Shown here: one piece after another, positions 43,070 through 52,123 of the stretch
Layout of the letters: the number at the start of each line of letters is the position of its first letter
Position numbering within the stretch: the first letter of the stretch is position 1
Assembly (NCBI GenBank): GCA_000611775.1
Contig: KK106987.1
Span: 744,001-808,000 of the forward strand
Source of the DNA: Umbilicaria muhlenbergii
Taxonomy: Eukaryota > Ascomycota > Lecanoromycetes > Umbilicariales > Umbilicariaceae
Direction of reading: 5' to 3'
Length of the DNA: 64,000 nucleotides
Translations under genes and position numbers: made by a program
Notes under the pieces: model-generated
What the model was told of the DNA's origin: nothing
The model's input: the letters and a program-made list of their open reading frames with translations, nothing else
The model's database searches: none

Positions 43070-43984
43070 GTTGAATGGAAGATCAACGGGTGGAGGAAGA
43101 GAAAAATGATCGAATTGACAATATCATAGTGGGAACATTGTAAACAGTCAGACAATATGCACACACGAGACAGTGAGAGCCGATCCAGTAAAGGTTACAT
43201 GCAAGGCCGCCTTCTATCACGTCTTTGATAATGTTGCAAATTCTCGAGGCCGGATGCCCTATGATGCAATAGGGATATAGGCTGACCAAATGAGGTAAGG
43301 TGCGAAACCAAAAAAGGTCTAGGTTGTGATTAGTCATGCAATAGCTGTTACCCCTGTCGTTACGCAACACGCAACAACCCTAGGTACTCCAACCCTACTT
43401 TAACCCTACTTTGGTCCTACTTCATACTGCACGAGGATGGCTGGAAAGGCTCCTCCCTGCCACCTCGACCGTTTCAATTGCCTTCGACTGAAGGGTTTCG
43501 TTCCGCCATTCAATGAGAGCAGAACGTTCTGGGCACCATGCTTGGAGTTGGCTGGGTCGTGCCCGTGCACAATGTACCGCATTCCAAGGACAGCAGGTCA
43601 AGAATGCGACCGACCAATACAATGCTCAATGTGTAGAGCATTGACCCTCCCCGCTCGTCTGGAAGCCAACAGACGCTCCCGACTGTTGATCCTGTCCTGC
43701 AGCTGGAAATGAGTGCTCAGACGAAATGTCGACGAACGCGGCTGTTTTTCCATTCCATCAAATCCCTTGCTATCATTCCAATATGTACAATGCTTTTATA
43801 TCATCTCCAAATATGTCCTTGAATCCCAGGACACTCGAACAATTTATCTTTGACCACACTCGTTTCGCTTTGCCGCCCCTCTCTGCATCAGTGCATAACT
43901 ACATTTCTAGACGGCACTCTTTTCGTTCTAACAGTGTCCGGTTTTTTCAGGAACGTCACCTTTAGGTCTATACTGTTTCTAGTC
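43070..43984. other. Divergent spacer between the lipase and the WSC/PAN protein gene
   Basis: About 900 bases with no supported gene. A short array of (A)CCCTACTTT-like units lies at 43388-43424. Probably promoter sequence for both genes. Confidence 0.5.
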
Positions 43985-46747
43985 ATGAAGTACCACTGGG
44001 GAGCGATTTTGGCTTTCTGTGGCCATGCAGTAGCTTCGGCGCAGCAAGCCCCCTTGAAAACGGTCACTAGTTGGATCAACACCGGCACCTGCGGGCCAAA
44101 TGGAGCAGGGGGAGGCTTCGGCACTGGCACGGGCACTGGCACGGGCACTGCCATTGGAACTGCCACGGGCACAGGGTCTAGTGGCAGCAGCACGTAAGTT
44201 TGGTCATTGTACTTGGTTAAACCACAGCTCACACCATGAACAGGGGAGTTGCTGTTGGCGTAGGTGTTGTCACCAGTAGCTCCGGAGAGATTTTTGAACT
44301 TCGTGGATGCTATTCGACACCGATTTCTGGAACTGTGCTTGATGGGCAATCGATCGTCACCACGGAAATGACTTTGAGCTATTGTGCCACTTTCTGTCAG
44401 GGTAGCAACAACTACTTTGCAGTTCAAAACGGTGACTACTGCCTGAAATATGCCCGTCGAATCTTACACATCTGACCCTTTCCTTGCAGGCAATGAATGC
44501 ATGTGTGGCGTGGCAACGCCTTCAACGGTGATTGTTGACATTAGCGAGTGCAGCACCGGCTGCGTCGGGAACGCTGCTGAAAGCTGCGGAGCGTTTCGAT
44601 ACGCCATCATATACTCGTCTTCATCGACGCCGGCTGGCTCAACCTCAGATATTGTTTTCACAACGACAAACTCCCAAGGATCTACCATCGTCACGACAAG
44701 TACCTCAGTGGCTTCAGTGACGGTCCCAAGCTACTCCAGTTCAGTCAGTGTGTATACTACCACCGACTCTCAGGGATCTCCAGTTATTACATCGAGCACT
44801 ACAGTGGTTCCGGTTCCGGTCACGAGCTACTCTAGTTCGGTCAGTGTGTATACTACCACCGACTCTCAGGGATCTCCAGTTACTACCTCGAGCACTACGG
44901 TGGTTCCGATCTCGAGCCCGACTAGTTCCCCTATGGTTACTGTGGTCACCACAACAAACGGTCAAGGATCTGTAATCACAACCTCAACGACACTAGCCCC
45001 TACTGCCACACCGAGCCTTTGCCCTGGTGGGACCGGGACGACGTATAGCGATGCCGATGGAAATGTATATGAGATTAATTGCGGCCTCAACTATCCCGGC
45101 TCTGATCTTCCGGCCATCCACACAGATACTTTGTCAGCATGTATCCTGGCCTGCAGTAACTATGTCCCGCAACAGAGCGTTGCAGGAGGTGCGAGTTGTA
45201 TTGCGGCGAGTTGGGGTGAAGGGAATCCTGGCGGCAACTGTTATCTCAAGTATGCCATCAACGAAGTCAACCCTAACGATGGTGGCATCGACAGTTGCCG
45301 TCTTGTTTCCTACATTCCATCTACGCCGCCAACCACCATTACAACTGGTGGTGGTGCGACTTCGACATCTTCAACTCAGGGAGGCTCGGGTATCACTTCG
45401 ACATCGACCACTGGCACCTCGACTTCAACCACAACCACATCTACGTCGACTATCAACAGCTCCGCAGCTGCATCTCCATGCCCATCAGCCGACGGTACCA
45501 TCTACAGTAGCTCTTCCAGTAATGCATATCAGATCTACTGCAGTGCGCAATATCCTGGTAAAGATTTGCCAGCGGTGCACGAGGACACCTTCGAAGCATG
45601 CCTTGCTGCTTGCGATGTCTACGTTCCCAGTAGCTCTGTCGCCGGCGGCGCTTCTTGTGTGGCTGCTAGCTGGGGTCAGGGTAACGTTGGTGGCAACTGC
45701 TACCTCAAGTATGCAATCACGGAGGTGGTGTTCAATGATGGTGGATTCTGTAGTGGTCGGCGCACAACCTACAACCCCGCGGGCGTCTCGTCGAGCACGG
45801 AGGGTGGCAGCAGTCCTTCAACGACGACATCAGCTAGCAGCAGCAATTCTGCAACTTCTGCCATGTCGAGCAGCAGCATCTCAACTACTTCCACATCCTT
45901 GAGCAGCTCAACAACCACGACCTCCTCCAGCAGCAGCTTAACTACCACGACTTCCTCCAGCAGCAGCTTAACTACCACGACTTCCTCCAGCAGCAGCTCT
46001 ACATCTTCCAAAAGCAGCAGCAGCAGCAGTGCGACAAGCACTTCAACTTCCAGTTCCATTCCTACAACCTCGGCCTCGATGACCACCAGCGCTACCGTCA
46101 CCTCAATATCCTCTGCTGCGTCTCCGACTAACCCTGGTTACCAACCGACATACACACCGGTCTGCCCAGCGGCTAATAACACCCAATACGTTGATTTTGC
46201 TGGCTCCCTTTATAATATTAAGTGTGGCGTTCAGATTACTGGCCAAAATCTCAAATCCGTCCACGCCGACACCTTCAACGCTTGCGTTGAGTATTGCGAT
46301 CTAGTCACGGGATGTGCAGGAACCACCTACCTTAACGGAGCTGCTGCAACCAACAACAACTGCTATCCTTACGCGGTATTCACTTCCTACGGTGCCAACT
46401 CACCAACAGGTATATATAGTGCAGTTCTCGCAAACGGAGGTACAACGAATGGAACCATAGACAATCAGTCGCTCTGCCCTGCACTCAACGGTAGCGAGTT
46501 CACCGACCCCGCGGGTTACAAATATTTGATCGGATGCGACCTTCAAGTGAACGGTGCCGATCTATCAGCAGCGGTTACGCCTGACCTGTCCGGATGCTTG
46601 CAGTTCTGCGATACTTATTCCACTTGCGTTGGTGTGGACTTCGGCCCCGGCGCAAAGGCAGGATACAATTGCTATCCCAAATCCTCTTATACGAACACTA
46701 CTTACCTTGCTGGTAACCAATATGCTCAGTTGATCTCCACACCATAA
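43985..46747 (+). CDS. Secreted WSC and PAN/Apple-domain cell-wall protein
   Basis: Three exons, 43985-44193, 44244-44431 and 44490-46747, give 884 residues. A signal peptide (1-19, YHWGAILAFCGHAVASA) is followed by a Gly-Thr dipeptide repeat (about 42-63), a WSC domain (about 84-175, ELRGCYSTP to GNECMCG, assembled by splicing), Ser/Thr-rich linkers, and four PAN/Apple-like Cys modules starting near 345, 500, 725 and 830 (pattern YEINCGLNYPGSDLP ... CYLKYA). The Ser/Thr linkers are encoded by tandem repeats. The layout fits an extracellular wall-associated or carbohydrate-binding glycoprotein. No C-terminal membrane helix or GPI signal is visible, so it is not a canonical Wsc stress sensor. 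Domains 1 and 2 are much alike, suggesting internal duplication. Confidence 0.88.
44731..44921 (+). repeat. Two 96-base tandem repeats in the wall-protein gene
   Basis: Two nearly identical units of 96 bases (32 codons, SYSSSVSVYTTTDSQGSP type), with more diverged partners before and after. Such in-frame repeats in fungal wall proteins often vary in number between strains. Confidence 0.8.
45912..46005 (+). repeat. Three 30-base tandem repeats in the wall-protein gene
   Basis: Three almost perfect 30-base units encode SSSSSLTTTT inside a longer Ser/Thr run. This is a coding minisatellite. Confidence 0.8.
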
Positions 46748-47174
46748 GTGCTGCGCTTGCAATATTGATCGCCTGGAGGTTTGAGATGTAAGGTACTTTT
46801 TCCGAGGGAATCATTGAACTACTCGACACTGACTGCTGTGGCGAAGGCACGTTATCGCTGGCACGATATGGTAAGTGGTATGGGATTTATTGATGCTGGC
46901 GAAAGTAACGGTACTCTGATCTATTTGGGGGTGGCAATGGTACCTTAGTCCTTAGCCATAGCTTGTATTCCTACATAGTTTAATTCATCAGGGTATGCAG
47001 AATCATTCGTAGCATTCAATGGGTTCCAATAATCACAGTACCCTTGACATTTCTATACCGATACACCACAGCATAAAAAGCGCACATTGTAACGGTCATC
47101 AGCCCAGGGGGAGGACTACCCGATAAGCCCCCTTCTATTATCTACAACGCTCACCCCCCTTCCGTAACACGCCA
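46748..47174. other. Spacer between convergent WSC/PAN and VMA10 genes
   Basis: Shared 3' flank. Nothing else is seen. Confidence 0.6.
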
Positions 47175-47892
47175 TCACGCCTTCGGCGGTGCGGCGACCC
47201 GATCCGGCACCTCAGGCTTAACGTCCATAACCACCTTCAACAAGTCCTCGACGATCTTATCACCGGACTTCCCCCCAGCCTCCTTGATCTCTCCCAACTT
47301 CGTTTCGGCGTCTTTGGCAGCGTCCTCTTCGGCTTTCTGATTGCCACTCGAGTGCTAATGTGTTCCAAAAGCAGGGCTTTAGCCTCTTATCACTCTTGAA
47401 AACAACGGATGGGAAGAAAATTGCCACTACGGTCGATAAGGATGATGCAAAGGTAAGGGGGTGTACCTCTGATTCGAACTTTTTGAATTCTTCCTCCTTT
47501 TGCTTGCGGTAGTCTTCAATTTCTTTTTGGGCTTCAGAGCGGGCGTCTTTTACGCGCTTGGTGCGGTCTGTGGAGGGCGATGTATGGTTAGAGCGAGATG
47601 GGGACGGGAATGGTGGTGGATTGGGGGGGCTAGGTACATTCTCTTGCTGTAGAAGGAGTTAGCTGTAGATTTAGGTAGAGTTTCGACGGAGAGCTGGAGT
47701 GCCCACCTTTCTGGACGATCTTCTGTGCCTCTCGTTCTGCCTGATTGTAGAGTTCAGCGCTGGTCTCTGGACCTATCAGTGGAGACATGAGCTTACGTCG
47801 AGGAGCTTTTGGATGCCCGCCGAGTTTTGGGCCGACTGTGTAAATCCTTAGCACGCGATCGACTGTCACAGTTCGAGGGTTTGGCTCACCAT
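47175..47892 (-). CDS. VMA10: V-type H+-ATPase subunit G
   Basis: Six exons, 47892-47890, 47835-47797, 47740-47707, 47646-47638, 47567-47467 and 47354-47175, give 121 residues, the normal length. The spliced protein begins MSAQNSAGIQKLLDAEREAQ and continues KIVQKAREYRTKRVKDARSE, the hallmark of Vma10, then a charged coiled coil and a C-terminal KPEVPDRVAAPPKA. Subunit G pairs with E as a peripheral stalk holding V1 to V0 in the vacuolar proton pump. Two exons are extreme: the first coding exon is only the ATG, and the fourth is 9 bases (CAAGAGAAT), needed to keep AREYRTK intact. All five introns have GT...AG ends. Confidence 0.93.
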
Positions 47893-48089
47893 ATCTGCTG
47901 CTGTCTGGAAGTGTCAAAGCACGACAGCTTGTTATCGATAGTTGGTCTATTATCACTTCATAGACCTTGCGGCGCAATTAAGCTCAACCCTTGTTTCCCG
48001 CTAAGGCCATGGCGCCCCTTGCAATCGTCGACCACTTTTCTTTTTCTTACACTTACGGCCAAAGATACGCAGCAGGCCCCCAGGTCGAG
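47893..48089. promoter_or_regulatory. Divergent promoter of VMA10 and PET117
   Basis: Only 197 bases separate the two start codons, so the promoters must overlap. No TATA box was recognised. Confidence 0.5.
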
Positions 48090-48409
48090 ATGTCGCGTGC
48101 ATCGAAGCTCACCCTTGCTGGCACTTCTCTGATGGCTGCCGGCATTGTTGTGTTTGTGCATTATGCCCAGCAGGCGGAGAAAGCTGTGAGCACGATTCCT
48201 AATAGAGAGAATTACCCCTATTGTGGCATCCAGCTTACCGGTAGCAGGCCATGCACGCTGGAGTAATACGGGACATTGAACAGCAGAAAATAAAGCAAGA
48301 GCGTCTGGCGGACTTTCAGATGCAGAGAGCCCTGGAACAGGAGTATCGAAAGGTCCAAAGTGTGCATGATGGTGCGGAAGTCGACGGGCTGGGGAATAGG
48401 GGTGCGTGA
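48090..48409 (+). CDS. PET117: Cytochrome c oxidase assembly factor Pet117
   Basis: Two exons, 48090-48185 and 48248-48409, give 85 residues. One N-terminal membrane helix (LTLAGTSLMAAGIVVFVHY) is followed by a charged helical tail joined by splicing: QAEKAAMHAGVIRDIEQQKI then ERLADFQMQRALEQEYRKVQ. The pattern hxAGVxRDxEQQ is typical of Pet117, a mitochondrial inner-membrane protein needed for haem a insertion and complex IV assembly. An in-frame upstream extension to 47991 is not needed and precedes the conserved start. Confidence 0.9.
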
Positions 48410-49090
48410 GAGTGCGGGCTGGGACCGAGGGCAGAGAAAAACCAACAGATATGGGTATTATATGCTCTCGTAATCCTTGTCTCGATTCGGGTTCCTCGCA
48501 CCCAGGTCTTCGTACCTAGGACTTGAGGCTATGAATTACATGGGGACGTTAGATACTCGTTCAGGACACAGCATCACCGTGTCTAGTGCATCTTGAGAGG
48601 AGCTTTCCAGCCTAGTACCTCCGGTTTAACGGGAAATTGCGACGGAGTGCTATAATACCTCATTAAGAACATCTAGACCTGCGAGAGAGGTTATGGATTT
48701 CCAAGAACTTGGGAATCTGGTGTTGTTGTGGGGCAGAACTTGGCTGCAAACCAGATAGATGTAGGGCGACTGAGGAGAGTCACTCTTTGATGTCGGGATT
48801 TGCGGTGTTACAGGTGGGGTCATGGTCCTGCCTCTGCTATTGTATCACGCGTGCGAACAGTTCTTCAACCAGCTAGCAGCAGAACCCCACCTTGACTGTT
48901 TACGAGTGCTGCATTCATCAGTGAAGCTCCCTCAGCGTCATCAAGAAGATATAGCAGCATCCGTATCGTTTCGGTGAATGTTGAGTGTGACGCATTGGCA
49001 TTTACTATTAATACTTGCTTCCATTCTACTCATTCCTTCTTGCTTTCTCTACTATTCTTCTCATCATCAGCGTATCAGAGCCAATCAACA
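48410..49090. other. Spacer upstream of the first orphan gene
   Basis: About 680 bases. The frame of the next gene is open upstream to 48974 with 39 extra hydrophobic residues (NTCFHSTHSFLLSLLFFSSS), which could be a signal peptide if that ATG is used. Otherwise nothing is seen. Confidence 0.5.
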
Positions 49091-50086
49091 ATGGACATAT
49101 ACGACGTCCAAGACTACTGGGACCCCGGGGAGGCGCCCACTGCCGACGAAGGCTATCCGACATACCGCTTTAAAGGTCTTACCGGGCACGAACACGAGAT
49201 ATTTCCTCTCCAAGATCCAGAAGTCGTGGACTACGTCAGCGACATCTACGAAGCTAACGTGGCGTGCCAAACGGCGAGACACGCAAGGGAGGTCGGCGAA
49301 TTTCTACCACCAGAAGACGTGCTACGTATCGCAGCGAAGGACGGATGGGGTGCAAGGGTCTGCGCAGTGGTCGACGGGTATAAAGTCCTCAGGGTTAAGG
49401 CTACTGATATGGCTGAACTGGTCGCCGAGGCTGTTTTGATCATGAAACCTGCCTGGTCACTAATTGGAATTGGGCTGGGGAGGCACGAACTCTGCCTATA
49501 TTTGGCCAGAGAATGCGATGAGGCTGAAGCACGCGAGCTTAAGCAGAAGGTGAAAGATAAAGTCGAAAAGCACAATCACAAGTCCAAGGATAAAAGGCAT
49601 CATGGAGGTAGAACTTCCCATGGCGGTGGTGGTCGTAGTCGCAGTGGAGGACAGCCTAACGAAGGGGGACGGTCTGGCAGTAAAGGCCAAAGCGAAGGAC
49701 GCCATAGCGAAGGACGCCACGAAAGACCCACTGAAGGCGGACAGCACCGTAGCGGAGGACAGTGTGCCGCAATGGGACATAGCGGCGGGAGACGCCGTGG
49801 TAAAGGCTTTAGTGCGCCTCGGGCTTCGCAGACGAAGCCAGCATCAATAGCAGAAACCATCCGCACCGTGAACGCCGGACACTGGCAGCGCTCGAAGGGA
49901 CCTTGGGCCTTTGGCGGTGTCGCGGGTGCAAGCGGCTCAACAGGCGGAGAGGATCGTGGTGCACGAGGCCGACATGGTGCAAGAGGACATCCACCAGCAC
50001 ATGGAGAGTATGGCGCGAGACGGGGTGCACCAGCAGGAGGCGGATATGGTGGGGGGGGAGGTCCTCATGGCAGAAGAATGTGGTAA
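49091..50086 (+). CDS. Orphan protein with helical N-domain and Arg/Gly-rich tail
   Basis: From the ATG at 49091 the frame gives 331 residues. The first 165 or so have normal composition (DIYDVQDYWDPGEAPT; EFLPPEDVLRIAAKDGWGAR; YKVLRVKATDMAELVAEAVL; ECDEAEARELKQKVKDKVEK) and suggest an alpha/beta domain followed by a coiled helix. The rest is His/Arg/Gly/Ser-rich, with repeated GGRSGS-like and EGRH units, ending GGPHGRRMW: an RG-rich, probably RNA-binding or phase-separating tail. No family is recognised. All three forward frames are open over 49872-50086, so the true 3' end could differ by an intron or frame change. A start at 48974 would add a signal-peptide-like leader. Confidence 0.6.
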   Translation: MDIYDVQDYWDPGEAPTADEGYPTYRFKGLTGHEHEIFPLQDPEVVDYVSDIYEANVACQTARHAREVGEFLPPEDVLRIAAKDGWGARVCAVVDGYKVLRVKATDMAELVAEAVLIMKPAWSLIGIGLGRHELCLYLARECDEAEARELKQKVKDKVEKHNHKSKDKRHHGGRTSHGGGGRSRSGGQPNEGGRSGSKGQSEGRHSEGRHERPTEGGQHRSGGQCAAMGHSGGRRRGKGFSAPRASQTKPASIAETIRTVNAGHWQRSKGPWAFGGVAGASGSTGGEDRGARGRHGARGHPPAHGEYGARRGAPAGGGYGGGGGPHGRRMW

Positions 50087-50615
50087 TTTCTTTTTGTGGC
50101 TTGAGGTTAAGAGGACCCTCCCTCTGCAACAGAATGATGAAGGGGAGTTAGTTAATGTTATTTAGAATAGTATGTATGTAGTGCATGTTGTATCTACCTA
50201 CGAATTCTAGCCATTGCACACTTGGCATGTCACATCAGATCTCTCTTCGCTGTCTGAATTACTAAAAGGCTCCTCATATAAAGCTTTAAGGGACATTTCT
50301 AGCAAAATGCGCCTAGGAGCACCCGCCACACCCCGATATCATACATGTCGTTCAATCCACGCGCGCAGATTTTGGATTTCGGCGCTTTCTCGATTCTGCT
50401 ATAGTGACTCCTTCACCTACGAATGATAAAGTATCAACGGAGCCATCTAGCTGACCATTTCCACTTCTAATGACAAAAGGCAGCAACATCTTCAGAGGAT
50501 TCGCCCAAGTTTCCTACTATACCGACTACGAACATGGCAATAAGAAATATACTTGCTCATAACAAAAACCAATGACTTCCAATACTGCCATCTTCAAAGC
50601 TCCCGCTCCCAACCA
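50087..50615. other. Spacer between convergent orphan genes
   Basis: Shared 3' flank. It includes the end of an alternative plus-strand frame (to 50165) that reads FFLWLEVKRTLPLQQ and could be a C-terminal extension of the orphan gene at 49091. Confidence 0.45.
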
Positions 50616-51752
50616 TCACTGCCTCCCCCTCTCCATAATCCTACCCACCAGCTCATCTCTCTCCACCTCCTTCATCACCCTCTCCACAATCCTCCCCATC
50701 AATACTCTGGCCCTATCCCTCTTCCTCCCCTTCCCCTCCCCACCCGCCATCACCACCTCCTTCCCCTTACCCTTATCCCTCACCACATCTATTCCCTTCC
50801 CTCTACCCACCCCTGTCCCCACCGCCTCCGCACTCCTCCCCTTCCCCTTTCCCTTCCCCTCCACCACTACCTCTTTCCCAACCACATCCTCCCCCCCCCT
50901 CCCACAAGCATGTCTCAAAAAAACCCTCCCCTCACTCCCCCCCACCCCNNNNNNNNNNNNNNNNNNNNNNNNNNNNNNNNNNNNNNNNNNNNNNNNNNNN
51001 NNNNNNNNNNNNNNNNNNNNNNNNNNNNNNNNNNNNNNNNNNNNNNNNNNNNNNNNNNNNNNNNNNNNNNNNNNNNNNNNNNNNNNNNNNNNNNNNNNNN
51101 NNNNNNNNNNNNNNNNNNNNNNNNNNNNNNNNNNNNNNNNNNNNNNNNNNNNNNNNNNNNNNNNNNNNNNNNNNNNNNNNNNNNNNNNNNNNNNNNNNNN
51201 NNNNNNNNNNNNNNNNNNNNNNNNNNNNNNNNNNNNNNNNNNNNNNNNNNNNNNNNNNNNNNNNNNNNNNNNNNNNNNNNNNNNNNNNNNNNNNNNNNNN
51301 NNNNNNNNNNNNNNNNNNNNNNNNNNNNNNNNNNNNNNNNNNNNNNNNNNTTGGTCGGTGCGAGCGTCGCGGCGGGGGTAGTCATCGTGGGGGCGGCGGG
51401 GGAAGGGGATAGTGTGGTTTTGGGGTGCGTGCGTGCGGTAGGAGGGTGGGGGAGGTTCGGTTTCTGCGCGGGGGGGTCTACGGGCGGGGCGGCGGTGCGG
51501 GCTGGGTCTGCGTGGTGTGGTGGGGCGGCTTGGGCGGCATGGGCGGCTGGGTCGGCTTGGAGGGCTGGGTCTGCGTGGTGCGACGGGGCGGCGATGGCCG
51601 CGGTCGTTAGTTGGTGGGCCCCAGGAGGGACTGTGGCGGATTGGTGGGGGGGAACGACGCCGTTCGCCGGGGCGTGGGAGGTCTCTTTCAGGGGTGGGGT
51701 AGCGGGTGCGGGGGAAGATGTCGATGTGGTGACGCTGATGTCTGTTTGGCAT
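50616..51752 (-). CDS. Orphan Arg/Pro-rich protein, interrupted by an assembly gap
   Basis: A minus-strand frame stays open on both sides of the gap. Upstream of it (51752-51351) the sequence is Arg/Pro-rich (MPNRHQRHHIDIFPRTRYPT, then PRRPSPP-like repeats). Downstream (50948-50616) it is Gly/Lys-rich (VVVEGKGKGKGRS) and ends in a charged helix (VLMGRIVERVMKEVERDELV). Because the gap length is uncertain, frame continuity across it is not proved. The start at 51752 is chosen over upstream ATGs at 51788 and 51899, which would add hydrophobic leader residues. No family is recognised. Confidence 0.4.
   Translation of the reverse strand: MPNRHQRHHIDIFPRTRYPTPERDLPRPGERRRSPPPIRHSPSWGPPTNDRGHRRPVAPRRPSPPSRPSRPCRPSRPTTPRRPSPHRRPARRPPRAETEPPPPSYRTHAPQNHTIPFPRRPHDDYPRRDARTDQXXXXXXXXXXXXXXXXXXXXXXXXXXXXXXXXXXXXXXXXXXXXXXXXXXXXXXXXXXXXXXXXXXXXXXXXXXXXXXXXXXXXXXXXXXXXXXXXXXXXXXXXXXXXXXXXXXXXXXXXXXXXXXXXXXXXXXGVGGSEGRVFLRHACGRGGEDVVGKEVVVEGKGKGKGRSAEAVGTGVGRGKGIDVVRDKGKGKEVVMAGGEGKGRKRDRARVLMGRIVERVMKEVERDELVGRIMERGRQ
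50949..51350. other. Assembly gap (402 N)
   Basis: A run of 402 N. Both flanks are strongly strand-biased low-complexity DNA (C/T-rich before it, G/T-rich after it), which probably explains the failed assembly. Confidence 0.99.
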
Positions 51753-52123
51753 GGTGATGTAAAAGGGCCGCTGGTGATGCGGATGCATGGGAGATGGTTT
51801 GCCAGTTCGATTGTTGGTCAGCAGCAGAGTGTTGAAGACATAGATAAAGAGATGAGTAAATTTTGTAACGTAGGAGGTCAAAGCAATGAAGAAAAACATC
51901 GGGACTCATTACTTTGTTGCAAGCAAAGAATTCACGCCAATGTGAGTCAAGCGTAGTAACTAAATGGCTCAGAACGTCAATATTTCATTGGGTATCATGT
52001 AAAGATCGCAGATCTGTGACTCCTAGACCTCCCGATCATTTCCTTCAATATACCGATCGCGTTGAAAACAGTATAGCACACTAGGCCCAAATTAGTCACG
52101 AGGGTGGGAAACCAGCCGCTTAT
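51753..52123. other. Spacer upstream of the second orphan gene
   Basis: Promoter of the minus-strand orphan gene and 3' flank of the coiled-coil gene. Nothing else is seen. Confidence 0.55.

Noticed and set aside
43374-43430. Telomere-like CCCTA units
   Set aside because: Units are irregular (CCCTACTTT and similar), few, and lie between two ordinary genes, so it is not a telomere tract.
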